DNA from: Turritopsis dohrnii
Lineage: Eukaryota > Cnidaria > Hydrozoa > Anthoathecata > Oceaniidae
Reading direction: 5' to 3'
Length of the DNA: 64,000 nucleotides
NCBI GenBank assembly: GCA_027922465.2
Contig: BQMF02000010.1
Location: 496,001-560,000, forward strand
Shown: piece by piece, positions 10,631-21,957 of the stretch
Numbering within the stretch: position 1 is the first letter of the stretch
Layout of the letters: every line of letters begins with the position of its first letter
Translations under genes and position numbers: made by a program
The notes under the pieces: model-generated
The model's input: only the letters and a program-made list of their open reading frames with translations
The model's database searches: none
Told to the model about the DNA's origin: nothing

Positions 10631-12779
10631 TTTTGTTCTTTACTAACGGATGCATTTGACCTTGAGGATTTAGCAACATGTTGATCGACCAAGGCAGTAG
10701 GAGAGGTTCTGCTACACATAATTCTAGAATTTGACTGTACCAAGGTTGTGCAGGCCAATTTGGTGTTATGAGAATCACCAGAGCTTTCTCTATTTTGACC
10801 TTTAAAAGTAATTTTCCTATCATGCAAAAAGGGGGGAAAGCATAAAGAAGTCCTAGATTTTTCCAACTCTGTTGGAATGCATCTGTTGCCTGACTTTGAG
10901 GATCCTGCTTCCATGACAGGTAAGCAGGAATTTGATGACAAGCCCTTGATGCAAAGAGGTCTAACTCTGGGTAACCCCATTTTTGACAAATTTTTTGAAA
11001 TAATCTTGGGAGTAGTGACCATTCGCTGGAGTCTTGGAAATTCCGGGATGCCCAGTCTGCCCTGACATTCAGTCTCCCTGGAAGGTACTCCGCAGTAATC
11101 ATGATCCCTTTGGACATAGCAAACTCCCAAATCTCCTTTGTTAGGGTTATCATCTTTGTGTTGTGTGTCCCTCCCATTTTCATCAGGTAGGAAAGAGCAG
11201 TCATATTGTCGACTTGAAAATGTACTAATTTGAGTTGAAACATCTTTGAGAAAGTGAGAAGGGCTAGTTTGACTGCTGTTAGCTCCAGTATATTGATGTG
11301 CAAGTTGGATTCCTGACGAGTCCATTGCCCGCCTGTAGATACATTGCGACAACACGCTCCCCAACCCTTTTTGGATGCATCTGATTGTATTACTACTTTG
11401 GTGTCCGGTGTTAGAATCACCCTCCCATTGGAAATTTCCAAGTTGTTGGCCCACCATTGTAATTCCTGTATGGAATCCTGATTCAGATGTACTACTGATT
11501 GATAAGATGGATTGCTCTTTATTGATCTTATTTGTTGTTGTTGTAGATATCTTACTTGCAACATTGCTGGTAGTACTGCCTGAGCTGTTGAGCATAAAGA
11601 GCCAATCAGGCTGGTTAATTCCCAAAGTGTTGTCTTGGGGTTTGAAACAAGGTTTTGGCACCTCGACCTTAATTTTATGACTTTTTCCTGTGGTAGAGTT
11701 AGAGTCATCTTGACAGAGTCTATTTCTAACCCAAGAAACTCCAACTTCTGCCTTGCTACCAGTATTGACTTCTCCAGATTTATGACAAAGCCTAGATTCT
11801 GCAAGAGAAAAATCAATGTATCCCTGGCAATCTCCAATTTTCTTATGGTTTGACTCATCAACAACATGTCGTCCAGATAAATGATGATTCTGATTTTGAT
11901 TCGGCGCAAAATTGCAATTGGAATTTTTAATAGTTTTGTAAAAATTCTGGGTGCTGGGCCCAACCCAAAACATAGACAAAGAAATTCGTAAAGTTCCCCT
12001 TCCCACTGAAATCGTACAAATTTCTGATGGTCTTTGTGTAAGGGAATACAGAAATATGCATCTTTCAGATCGATTTTGCACATGAAATCCTGTTCCTTCA
12101 ACATGTTCTTTAGCAGATGCAAACCTTCCATTTTGAAGTGCAAATATGGGATGAAAGAATTTAGTGCTTTCAGATTTATGACCGGTCTGTTCCCCCCACC
12201 CTTTTTGGCTACAAGAAACAAATTGCTTAGGAACTGACCCTTCTGAGGAAGAACTTTTTGAATGGCACCTTTTGCCAACATGGGCTCTACCTCTTGACTG
12301 ACAAGATTGGATTCTTGCACTGACATTTGTATTTGATGTGGAACCTTTCCTTGAAATGGCTCCTTGTTGAAGTCTATTTTTAGACCTGAAACCCATTTCA
12401 AAATTTCTGGGTCGCTCGTCAACAAATTCCAGTTTTCTGAAAAATGTTGCAATCTTCCTGCCAGTGGGAAATTTTTTATTTCCTTTTTTGGAAATAATTT
12501 CAGTACTATAGGATGTACATGTTTTAGCTGGCTTAATGGTACTATCTCTGGATAACGTGTATTGGCCAGAGGTACAGTCAAGTTGGAAGAAGGTGGCTTT
12601 CTTTGTGTATATTTTCTTACCAAATGGCCTTTTTGTCTTCCATCCTTGATATTGGCTTGATGGATGTGTTGACGAGGAAGATTGACCACCATATCTTGCC
12701 ATAAATGAAGCATATCGCCCCCCACTTTGTTTCTGCAGTGAGGGGCTCTTTCGAAAGGGCCTTTTGCCTTGAGATTCAA
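10446..12779 (-). CDS. Reverse transcriptase/RNase H of the DIRS element
   Basis: A 777-residue open frame. A short basic N-terminus leads to the RT domain, with motif A (KIDLKDAYF, about residue 240), motif B (GLGPAPRIFTK) and the catalytic motif C YLDD (about residue 298, near 11880). The RNase H domain follows, with D in VIQSDASKKGWG, E in NILELTAVKLAL and D in QVDNMTAL. This polymerase copies element RNA to cDNA. There is no ATG at the frame start; it probably follows from the Gag-like frame or from the ATG at 12840 in the neighbouring frame. No stops interrupt it. Confidence 0.9.
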   Translation of the reverse strand: MNLKAKGPFERAPHCRNKVGGDMLHLWQDMVVNLPRQHIHQANIKDGRQKGHLVRKYTQRKPPSSNLTVPLANTRYPEIVPLSQLKHVHPIVLKLFPKKEIKNFPLAGRLQHFSENWNLLTSDPEILKWVSGLKIDFNKEPFQGKVPHQIQMSVQESNLVSQEVEPMLAKGAIQKVLPQKGQFLSNLFLVAKKGGGNRPVINLKALNSFIPYLHFKMEGLHLLKNMLKEQDFMCKIDLKDAYFCIPLHKDHQKFVRFQWEGELYEFLCLCFGLGPAPRIFTKLLKIPIAILRRIKIRIIIYLDDMLLMSQTIRKLEIARDTLIFLLQNLGFVINLEKSILVARQKLEFLGLEIDSVKMTLTLPQEKVIKLRSRCQNLVSNPKTTLWELTSLIGSLCSTAQAVLPAMLQVRYLQQQQIRSIKSNPSYQSVVHLNQDSIQELQWWANNLEISNGRVILTPDTKVVIQSDASKKGWGACCRNVSTGGQWTRQESNLHINILELTAVKLALLTFSKMFQLKLVHFQVDNMTALSYLMKMGGTHNTKMITLTKEIWEFAMSKGIMITAEYLPGRLNVRADWASRNFQDSSEWSLLPRLFQKICQKWGYPELDLFASRACHQIPAYLSWKQDPQSQATDAFQQSWKNLGLLYAFPPFCMIGKLLLKVKIEKALVILITPNWPAQPWYSQILELCVAEPLLLPWSINMLLNPQGQMHPLVKNKTLKLVAWKVSGKDWLLKGFRQGLQNLSQMPDDQALHLITNRPGENGLAGVVNGKLIRIHAI

Positions 12780-12870
12780 ATTGCTGAGGTCTTTTGTATA
12801 CTTCTTTCGACTCTTTCTTTGCTTTAGCAGTTGTTACCATGTGCTTCTGAAAAGCTTTTCCAAAAAGTTC

Positions 12871-13581
12871 CTAGCCATCAGCTGCTTCTAACAAAGAAGC
12901 CTGATTCTTTAAGGTGTTTTTGGCTTTTTGCTTGTCTGTGCCAACACCAGTCAAGACATTTAATCTTCGATTGAATGTTACAGAGTTGAAGGCCTGTCCT
13001 ATCATCAACACTGTTTGGTCGGTGTATTGCGATATCTCATCCAGGTCAAAATTACTAGACCCTCCAGCTAAGGCTTGTTCCACTGTATACCATAACTTAC
13101 TGAGAGGGCCCATTATAGCCAGTATCTTTGACTGTAGCTTTTTAAAAGTCTCATTCTGGGCAAGCTCTCTTCTCTTTTTTTGATCTTCTAAAATTTCCAT
13201 GAAATAATCATCCATCCTCTTCAACTGTGGAAGATTTGTTGGAACCGGATTTTCCATTAAGACACTGTCCTTCAGTTCTTTTTCGCCCACGAATCTCTCG
13301 AAATATCTCTTGGCATATTTGGCCATTTCATCAGGCACTTCCCAGTTATAGGGGGATTGTTCATGAAGGGCTTCAAATCGAGCTCTTTTAAAACATACGT
13401 TGATCACATCGCTTTCTTCGTCCAAATGTCTCTTTCTGGACGCAGATTCAGGCTCAGTGGCCTCAACAACGTGCTCAGTGGCACTTACACTGTTTTTGGC
13501 GTGCTCAGTGGCAACTACAGTGTTTGCATTTTCATCGCCATTGACAGATTTGTCTGAAAACGATTCTTCAGTATCACTCAT
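12871..13581 (-). CDS. Gag-like protein of the DIRS element
   Basis: A 236-residue ORF starting at an ATG about 100 bp inside the 5' inverted repeat, first in the coding order. The first 50 residues are acidic, Ser/Thr/Glu-rich and repetitive (VATEHAKN, SATEHV, EATEP). The remainder is helical and charged, without zinc knuckles. DIRS ORF1 proteins are poorly conserved and are usually called Gag-like by position, which is the basis here. Only about 30 bp separate it from the ATG of the long downstream frame. Confidence 0.65.
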   Translation of the reverse strand: MSDTEESFSDKSVNGDENANTVVATEHAKNSVSATEHVVEATEPESASRKRHLDEESDVINVCFKRARFEALHEQSPYNWEVPDEMAKYAKRYFERFVGEKELKDSVLMENPVPTNLPQLKRMDDYFMEILEDQKKRRELAQNETFKKLQSKILAIMGPLSKLWYTVEQALAGGSSNFDLDEISQYTDQTVLMIGQAFNSVTFNRRLNVLTGVGTDKQKAKNTLKNQASLLEAADG

Positions 13582-13770
13582 GTTGTAATAGATAATCTTC
13601 TTTGATTACTCAGATAAAATTTGATCGAGTTATTGATTCAAAATAATTGCACGTCTAACTTCTTCGCGAAAAGAAACGATCAAGGATGTTTGGGAGTCTG
13701 GTTTCCAATATGGGAGAGATTGGTCTCGATTATCCAATATTAGATCTACGGAGATTTTATGAAATAAAAT

Positions 13771-14838
13771 CTATTTTATTTTATATCAGATCGAACGTTT
13801 TTTTTATTCACTTGATTCATTTAGCACGTGCCTTTTCTTCTCTCCTCCCGTGTGATCTTTTTAAGAAGAGAAACCATTTTCCCCTTACGTTTGATAGCAC
13901 CCATGTTAGAGCGCGTAACTTTTTTTAAACAAAAGTTAATAAAAAGTTGAAGTTTTGTCTCTATACGTTTTGAGTGTATTGTTACACTGATAAAAGATTG
14001 GTTTTACCAGAGGTTGTGACTTCGAATCTGCTTCTGGTTGTACGAGCCGTTTATAAGGAAATTTGACGTTTATTGATACAGTGATACAGAGCAGGTGGAC
14101 ATGGGCGGCGAGCGACGCCGCCTTGGCGGCTAGTATTTTTTAATGTCTTATTTGTATATACCTGAATATGTAAAATTAAGTTTATATAAAAAAGACTTTC
14201 ATGTAGGGGTTTTCTCTAAAGTCACTTATATATAAGAGATCTTTTCCAAACAAAATAATATTTTTTCTCAATAAGTGAATACAAATCTGGTTTCGATTAA
14301 AAAAAGTTTGTATTAAAGTCAAAATAAGTTACTAAGTCTTCAAATAAGCTGTTTTTGAGTATATTACTTCAAAAGATTTTATGCAGACCTTGTGTTATAG
14401 ATGATTACAAAAAGTTCAAAAGTAAACCTCTCCCTATGCAGATGATTCCGAAAAGGAATGACTATAGATCATTAAAAATTTATGACAATATTAAAAAATA
14501 CTATGCTTGTATGCGTGACAATGTGTCTTTCACACATTTTTGTTGTACTTCATTGAAAATAAAAAAGTAAGCAAAACAACTGCTTATTATTTGAGATTAA
14601 TAAAATAAGAGATTTCTGGCCAATCAGAAAAACAGAATAAAACATAAAAAACAACAACAAATTCGCAAAAGCTTTTGATTTAAAAAAATGAAAAAATGAA
14701 ATTTATCTATGGTGAATAATAATTTTTTACATACATGAAAACATAAAAGATTATACGAAACATGAGTGACAAGACAAGACTATGAAAGAAATAAAAAATA
14801 GACTTATAATGATTTCATAGGGAATTTAAAATACTGAA
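13771..14838. other. Non-coding, one GC-rich hairpin
   Basis: No gene seen. A compact inverted repeat, GCCGCCTTGGCGGC, lies near 14118 beside GGGCGGCGAGCGACGCC. The small frame 14355-14570 has no recognisable features. Confidence 0.35.
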
Positions 14839-14840
14839 TA

Positions 14841-16747
14841 GACGGGTTTCCGTGTGACGTATCATGTTGTCGTTCCCAGTCCCATGCGCGGTTTTGGAGG
14901 CAAAAAACGTAAATAAACACGGAAAATGTATGAGAAATATTAAAAATGGACCTCTAAATGTACACATAAAACTTAGCCATCTTTGTTTTTGAAATTGTAA
15001 GAGCAACAAAGCCTTGTAAAATATTGTTTTCTTGCGCTCGATGACTCTACTTCGAAAATAAATTGGCATTCATAAAATTATAGTTGATCAAGAAAAAATA
15101 TCGTTTGATTGAAAATTGTGATTCTCCCAATCAGATTTATGTATTGCTTAACAAACACGTGAAGCTTTTCAATCTTTTTCAATCATGTTTTGAAAGCGTG
15201 ATTACAAAAAATGAAAATCTTCCATTTCCAAACACGTGTGTTCTTTTTCAACATTGACTAAAATGGTGTGGGAAACATACTCTGGATATTATAAAAGCAT
15301 AGAAAATGGTGATAAAGCACAGTATGTTAAGAAATTGACTCATACAACATTTCAGATGGTTGGGTTTCTGTTGCTCGATTACCAGACATCACTTGGCCAG
15401 ACACATACAATTACCTTATCAAAACATCCAGTGAGTTTAGGAAAGACAAATTAAAGGAATATGTCATTACAGGCTTATAATTTCTTTATATCTACAAGAC
15501 ACAAGATATTTACATATGTGATATGAAAAGCCCAAGCAAATTCTGATACTTTCAAATTCTGATTCTTGATATTGATTATAGCTTTCTTTAATCTGTGATT
15601 TTCTTTAATGCTGTGTCGAAGATCAATTGGATATTTGGAAAGCATGGCATTACTACTATCCAAATCATGTTTGGTTGATTGTAGTTCTTCATTTGTAGCT
15701 GCCAATGTTCATTAAGGCTGTTCTTGTCTAAAACAAATACAATGTTTGAAAAACTTTAGCAAGACTAACAAAAATTAGAATGAATGTACAAAAGCTTCAC
15801 AAGATCTTGACTTAAAAAATAAGATATCATTGCTGATCACTGTGTATAAATCAGATGTTCTTTTTCAAGTTAGCAAAAAAAAATACTATGACAAAGATAT
15901 TAGCAAAAGGGAACTTTTCCACAAACACATTATTCATAATAAAGTCTACTGACCTTCTTACGATAGGGATAGATTTTCATCATTGTCATCAAGTCTCCTC
16001 ATCGTCATGATCTTTGGGTACTGGTTATGGCTAAAATCTTCTTTTGAATATGTGCTCATATCTTTCAGTCTTTTGGTGGTCTGTATCAGAAGAGTTCTCT
16101 TGGAAAACACGAAGATGGATTGCACTTTGTCATTAGACTTTTTGCCTATTAAAAAGAAAATATGAACACTTCATAGTTTGTTTCACACGAAAATGGAAAA
16201 TTGACATCATTATTCATATGTCCATTGAACCTAAGCCAAACATATTTTTTGTGTTATGCAGTATTGACACACTGTGTATGTTGAGGTACAACAAACTAGA
16301 ATAGTTGACAAATAATTTTACACAAAGCTGAACTTCCTTAAAAAGTTGAAAAAATATGATTTAGTTTACCTGATATGAAGTGAGCACTGCACAATCTAGC
16401 ATTTTCAATGTCTGCATCTGTTTAAGGCCGCACTTATATTTCTCTTCAGTTTACTAAGCCATACTTTTCCTTTGATCATCTCTTTTCTTTGGAGGAAAGC
16501 GATAGAAAATCAACTCAGAAGAGCTTGTTTTTCTGTTTGTACATCCATATGCACAACATGAACTTCGAATAATGATATATTTTCAGATACATATGTAAAA
16601 AAGTAGGAAATTACAAGTAAGTGAGAATTTATAACCTTCGCATGTACTGTTTCGCTGCAAAAATGGTGGAGGCAATCAGTTTGTTTTGCCTCCACTTTTT
16701 TGCGCATGCGCGTTGCGCTTCGAAAAATGTAAACACAGAAACCCGTC
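14841..16747. mobile_element. TA-flanked TIR element (Tc1/mariner-like by ends only)
   Basis: The left end GACGGGTTTCCGTGT and right end ACACAGAAACCCGTC are inverted repeats with one mismatch, each bordered by TA (14839-14840 and 16748-16749). The 1.9-kb interior has no recognisable transposase. Fragments such as a coiled-coil-like minus frame (15475-15705) are unconvincing. The first about 200 bp have a diverged direct copy at 24478-24690, so the sequence is repeated. An internal hairpin with GTGGAGGCAA arms lies at about 16669-16697. Confidence 0.45.
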
Positions 16748-16749
16748 TA

Positions 16750-17900
16750 TAAATAGATATTTTGGATTTCAAGTGATAATTAGGGTTTGTAAACATTATG
16801 CGTCCATTGCTTGATAATAAAGTGCATTACATTACAACTAACACAGAATATTGTTGATTAATTCGATTTTAAGTAGCACACAAATACACCTTCACAGAAA
16901 GGTAAATATAAAATGTCTTATATTACACTTTGTTTGGAGATGTTGTCTGTTTGGGTACCTATAGATTTCTACACACACACACACACACACACACACATCG
17001 AAAACTCTTCTAACTTGACGGATGTAACTATATAACAGATTACAAAAAATAACATCAACATTATGTATGGAATGCATAATGCCTCATATAGCATATAGGC
17101 CCTTGCTTGGCTTGGAGGTAGCAGAGCTCTCGTATCTCCTGACCAATTTAATAACACAAAACACAAAACCAGCACTAAGTAGCTAGCAAGGAAACTCAGC
17201 AGTATATAATCACAGTATCACTTATAACGATCATAATATTGAGAATTGCATTGCTTCCCTGATAAGCATTATAAATCTGTGTTTCCAGAAACGTAAACTT
17301 CTCTTTATTTTTATGGAGGCCGCACTCACCCTGATAAAGTAGTTGTAATTATCAATCAATAAACATTTCTTGATTAAGCCACAATCAACAAATAGCCTCT
17401 ATTCCAGCCTTAAAATTAAAGCTTGTGTTTTTAGTGGTATCAGCCTACAGCAGGGGACAAAAATTTATGGACTTACGGACGGACGAACACAAATGCTATA
17501 ATGAAAGATCAGCTGCTGCCGCGCTGACCAAAAATCTAAAAACACTATTAAAAACACAAATATCTTTTTTGTTTTCCTGCACGTGCTGTACACAACACAA
17601 CTCTTCTCCTCAACTTTAGCTATTGCACACGCCTTAAGTGCAGAAATAATTTTCTCATACGGGATTTTGTTAATAACTTTCCACTTAATTACAAAGAACG
17701 ATTTGAATTTACAGTGTGTCCACCAGAAAGTGGGCACCCTGTTTAAAACATAAATAACTTTTCGAATTTTCAACAATACAATTCGGTTTTTATACCGTTG
17801 GAAAGAAGATTTTTTGAGCTTCCAAAAATATAAGTTGTTATTTATAAAACATTTTATTTTAAAGAATATTATTTTTTGTTTTGACACGGTTGTTAATTTT
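16750..17900. repeat. Non-coding, with a (CA)n microsatellite
   Basis: A run of about 13 CA units lies at 16971-16996. The rest has no supportable feature. Open frames across the CA run (VCVCVC) are artefacts of the repeat. Confidence 0.6.
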
Positions 17901-18047
17901 GTAATAGGGACTTTAAGCAAACACAACGGGTCATGTCTGTGACGGCATTTAATGAATGTCTAGACGTTGTCGTTCTGATTCGCGTATTAAATGAAAAATG
18001 GTTAAGCAAATCATGAGTCGAAACTGAGACGGGATATCAAAACAAAG

Positions 18048-19127
18048 ATGGCGTCTTTTCGAGACACACGCGAGGCACTCATGTTTGCTCTCAGTGACGG
18101 TGATTTAAACGACGAAGAATTCGCTTTACTGTACGATATTAATAAAAGTAAAAACCCAGACTACCCATTTTGGAAGTATGACAAATTTGAACTTGATTTG
18201 ATGACAGACGCGGAATGTTTTTCTGAGTTTAGATTTTATCGCAATGACATTTATAGATTGGCCGAAACATTGAGAATCCCACAAGAAGTTACTTGTTATA
18301 ATAGATCTGTGTTTGATGGAATTGAGTCGTTATGTGTGTTTTTAAAACGCTTTTCTTATCCTTCGCGATATTCAGATATGGTGGCATCCTTTGGAAGGCC
18401 AGTACCAGAATTATGCATGATGTCGAACCTGGTAATGGATTTGGTATATGATAACTTTAATCACCTACTGGATACATTTAATCAACAATGGCTTTCCCCG
18501 GTGAATTTAGATTCGTACGCAACAGCAATCCATAATAAAGGAGCCCCCTTAGACTTTTGCTGGGGCTTTGTCGACGGAACAGTTAGACCTGTATGCAGAC
18601 CAGGACATTACCAACGGATTTTATACAATGGACACAAGAGAATACATTCGATTAAATTTCAGTCTGTGGCAGCTCCGAACGGCTTAATTGCGAATCTATA
18701 CGGACCTGTAGAGGGGCGCAAACACGATAGTTCAATGTTGGCTATGTCAAATTTATATAATCTTCTTGTGCAACATAGCATACGCCCTAACGGAAACCCC
18801 TTGTGCATATATGGAGATTCGGCTTACCCCCTCCGCATTCAACTTCAAGCTCCTTATCCAAACCGAAATCAGTTGACACGTGCACAAAAAGATTTTAATA
18901 CAGCGATGAGCAAAGTACGGATGTCTGTAGAATGGGTCTTTAAAGAAATTGTCAATTATTTTGCTTTCTTGGATTTTAAGAACAAACTTAAGATTGAATT
19001 AAGCGCAGTTGGGAAAATGTATAGAGTTTGCGCTCTCATGACCAATGCTAGAACATGTTTATATCACTCACAAACATCTGATTATTTCGGCGTTGATCCT
19101 CCCCTACTAGAAGAATATTTCATTTAG
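18048..19127 (+). CDS. PIF/Harbinger transposase (DDE nuclease)
   Basis: A 359-residue ORF from an ATG in good context (AAAGATGGCG). The DDE_4-type core shows D in WGFVDGT, D in GRKHDSSML, the conserved GDSAY box and a late E in VEWVFKEI, near the family's normal positions. The N-terminal part (residues about 1-110) resembles the usual helical region without a named domain. It would cut and paste the element together with the Myb-like partner on the opposite strand. No stops or frameshifts are seen, so the gene may be functional. Confidence 0.92.
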   Translation: MASFRDTREALMFALSDGDLNDEEFALLYDINKSKNPDYPFWKYDKFELDLMTDAECFSEFRFYRNDIYRLAETLRIPQEVTCYNRSVFDGIESLCVFLKRFSYPSRYSDMVASFGRPVPELCMMSNLVMDLVYDNFNHLLDTFNQQWLSPVNLDSYATAIHNKGAPLDFCWGFVDGTVRPVCRPGHYQRILYNGHKRIHSIKFQSVAAPNGLIANLYGPVEGRKHDSSMLAMSNLYNLLVQHSIRPNGNPLCIYGDSAYPLRIQLQAPYPNRNQLTRAQKDFNTAMSKVRMSVEWVFKEIVNYFAFLDFKNKLKIELSAVGKMYRVCALMTNARTCLYHSQTSDYFGVDPPLLEEYFI

Positions 19128-20180
19128 TCATTACGAACAAATTTGGTAGTTGTTACAAACGAACTTGAAATTATTCTTGTACATCGGTCGAAAAAATCCT
19201 CACTCAATGAAATAAATGTTTTCGTTAATTCAATTTATCTTCAAACAGATCGTGGGAGTGGTGTTCTAATGCCTTTTAAGGATTAGAGTCAATTTTGCGG
19301 ACTTGGGATATGTTTTTGCCCCCTGGGAAAGTTAATGTTTAGAAAATAGTCAGAAAAAGAAAAATGGTTTCAAAAATTTTTCAACCCTTTTTGCTAAAAT
19401 AGATGGAGAACATTTCATAGCTTAAAATTTTTAAATTCATCAAACGACACTGCTGCTAAGTGGGCTCCGATGGTCGGTCCCTCTACTAACAGAACCTCTT
19501 ACCATTCACTTATTAGGTTTTTACGTTTAATAACCGATTGTACGCAATGGGTAACAATGTTCGTTTAGGAATCGTCTTTCCCAAAAGTGAGTTATAAAAC
19601 TAACTTACCATGGTTACTAATTTACGTTTCTTTTAACAAATCTCACTAGAAAGTACAATACAACTCTTTTTTTGCAACCTTTTACAAGTGTATGTATATG
19701 AGCATTATTCGTTACAAATGTATGTGGCAAACAGGGCTCCATTTAGTTGTTGGACATAAGTTCGCACCGGCTCTTTTTCGCCAAAAATCAGTGAAAAGGT
19801 TTATATTGTGTATTTTGACAAAAATAAGTCAGTCTGAACCAATGACCGGACACTAAATCGAGCCGTCTGGCTATCTTCAGATCGTTTCAAAAAACTGAGT
19901 TGAACTGAACCTCGACAAAAGTTAAAGCAGCAGAAACGCCAAGAATTACTTTCGATGTTCGAATGACATTCTATTTCTATATAGTTAAACGGCTAAGAAG
20001 AATAAGACAGTAGTGGATTTCTGTGAAAAAAAATTTCCAGGAATTATAATCGATATCAAACTACAGAAAACTGCAGTCTGTTTTCCAGTGACTTTTATGA
20101 CTTTACAAGAGATCGTTGTTCTGCAAAAAATAAAAATAAACGTAACAATATTAACAATATATCAAAACAAATGCGTTTTC
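19128..20180. other. Spacer between the two Harbinger genes
   Basis: No gene is seen. The stretch lies inside the transposon and would contain the 3' UTRs of the two convergent genes. The open frame at 20013-20204 overlaps the end of the minus-strand gene and has no features. Confidence 0.5.
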
Positions 20181-20891
20181 TCAGTTTTTGCTGTTTTGAA
20201 GTAAGTTAGCTATGACAGCCATGAACTGTCGATTTTGTTGCTGTTGCAATTGCATTTGTGCTGTGATGCTGGCGAAAAAATTGCTTTGTTGTTCTGCTCG
20301 CATCTGCTGATCTTGTCGCACGTTTTCTAATTCTAATTTGCGTAATTCTCTATCGTTTTCTGCTTTTTCTCTCAAGTACTCCAGGGTATCAGATCCAGAG
20401 GATCTTCTTCTTTTAGCAGCAGGTGCACTTTCGTCACCTTCACGAGCTTTTCGTGCTTTCGTTTCTGCAAAAGTTTCTAAAGCCTTTTTACGAAGGTCTT
20501 CTGCTTGCGAATTCTCCTTTTCCTTACTTTCTTGTTCTTGATTGATTTCTTCCTCGCAAACTTTCATTCTTTCTAACGCATCAAAAATTGCATCGTCTAA
20601 CGGAGTTCTTTCAGGGCTAATTCCTGTTGCTTGCTCCTCATTTCGTTGTTTAGCAAGATATTGGGCAATCAATAAATCGAACCGTTCCCGAACTGCACGT
20701 GCATCCACCTTGAAGTAAGTTTCATCGGTCGAAGCTTCATTTAAATGTTCGGCAACAAGCTTCCAAGACTTACCACGTTCTTTTGTTCTTGGCTTAAACT
20801 GATAGGGTTCCAAAAGCAGCACCTCCCGAATTAAAAGCTCGTCCTTGACACCGTTCCACACCATTATTTTTCTCCTCGAAGCGTTGGCCAT
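20181..20891 (-). CDS. Myb/SANT-like DNA-binding accessory protein of Harbinger
   Basis: From the ATG at 20891 (MANASRRK), 236 residues. Residues about 10-85 resemble the Myb/trihelix domain of Harbinger ORF2 proteins: W near the start of helix 1, a central SWKLVAEHLN and a third helix DARAVRERFDLL. A basic patch (AAKRRRSS), a long charged coiled coil and a Gln-rich tail follow. This partner normally brings the transposase to the nucleus and the TIRs. The ATG was chosen because a good splice acceptor (TTTCTTGCAG) lies just upstream, suggesting a 5' UTR intron. Confidence 0.82.
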   Translation of the reverse strand: MANASRRKIMVWNGVKDELLIREVLLLEPYQFKPRTKERGKSWKLVAEHLNEASTDETYFKVDARAVRERFDLLIAQYLAKQRNEEQATGISPERTPLDDAIFDALERMKVCEEEINQEQESKEKENSQAEDLRKKALETFAETKARKAREGDESAPAAKRRRSSGSDTLEYLREKAENDRELRKLELENVRQDQQMRAEQQSNFFASITAQMQLQQQQNRQFMAVIANLLQNSKN

Positions 20892-21418
20892 TTTGCCTGC
20901 AAGAAAATACAAAATAGACGAACGGTTCAGACAACATAAGACACATAAAATAACTTGTGAAAAAGTACAACTCCTGCTCGAAACTCAAATTAAGGTTACA
21001 TCGACCAGCTATCTACCAATCATAGAAATTTCCGACCAAGCAAAAATTTTTCCAATGCTTTGTTTTGATTGTGATCGAGTGTGATCAAAAAATCAAAACA
21101 TCAACACGTGAAACCACAAAAAGAACATGTTAATTTCTATTTATGACTCAAACAAATAAATCAGAAGATTTATTTTACAGAAGATATCACTTTTATTACT
21201 TTTTCATAAAATTTAATCACTTTTCCATAAAATTCAAAATAAAAAACACTCACGTTTTCCTGAGAACGTCTCTTTACGAAAATGTCGTCGTGAAAATGAA
21301 CCAGACGGCTTTGACATGGGAATGTCCTGCAGTTGCGCACGCGCAGTTATAAAAGTATGACGTAATGTCTGTCTGATCCCGTCTCAGACATGACCCCGTC
21401 GTTATTGCTTAAAGTCCC

Positions 21419-21951
21419 TATTAATTTGTATTGCAGCGTCTTAGTGAAATACATTTATATTAAAAATGGTAGCCACTAAACGAATATGTAAGCAAATTTT
21501 TCCCGTTAGTCGCGCCGTTATTAATTAATTTCGCACATCGTATTGTAGGTGAGAAAAGACGTGATCACAAGTGAAAACAATTATATATATATAATTTTAA
21601 ACTGTTTATCATTGAAAGAGTTAAGATTGAAAGAGAATCATTGTTCTTATTTTATAAGAAAATTCAGGCTCAGGCTGTTCTTAATTTTTGAAACATTGAT
21701 TTGAGCCTCAGGTTGTTCTTATTTTGTTCTTATTTTTTGGTCAAATCTGAGGCTCGTGTTCTTATAAAATTGTTCTTATAAAAAAAAAAGCGTGTACTTC
21801 CTCGAATACATCTAACCAGAGAACTTATCAAGAAAAAATTCATTTTACGTTTGATATATGATGTTACTTTGGACTTGTGTAAATTTTTTTTCTCCGCTAT
21901 CATGTCTGCCAGTCGATCAAAATACTTCGAGCATTCTCGACCCATTCCACC
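21419..21951. other. Non-coding spacer with dispersed repeat
   Basis: It contains repeated GTTCTTATTTT phrases and GGTCAAATCTGAGGCTCGTG (about 21740), related to sequence near 6310. No gene seen. Confidence 0.35.
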
Positions 21952-21957
21952 GGTAGC

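Larger units (their letters stand above)
9155..13770 (-). mobile_element. DIRS-type tyrosine-recombinase retrotransposon
   Basis: Inverted terminal repeats of 89 bp lie at 9544-9632 and 13682-13770 and are identical base for base by eye. Outside the left one, 9155-9230 is the near-perfect inverse (one mismatch) of 9469-9544, a structure like the internal complementary region of DIRS elements. Coding order on the minus strand is Gag-like, reverse transcriptase/RNase H, then tyrosine recombinase, with no LTR integrase and no DDE residues. Identical ends and long open frames suggest recent mobility. The exact left edge is uncertain. Confidence 0.88.
17907..21418. mobile_element. PIF/Harbinger DNA transposon
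   Basis: Inverted ends start GGGACTTTAAGCA on the left and finish TGCTTAAAGTCCC on the right. They continue as imperfect repeats through GGGTCATGTCTG and its inverse. A second subterminal pair is CTGAGACGGGAT (about 18025) and ATCCCGTCTCAG (about 21376). Two convergent genes fill it, the two-gene plan of this superfamily. Flanks are TAATA and TATTA, so a 3-bp TWA duplication is plausible but cannot be assigned cleanly. Confidence 0.85.

Noticed and set aside
16892..17175. Minus-strand frames with VCVCVCV
   Set aside because: Produced by the CA microsatellite.
17465..17926. 153-residue minus-strand frame just outside the Harbinger element
   Set aside because: Low-complexity Lys/Ile/Phe-rich composition, no recognisable motif, no splice or start context.
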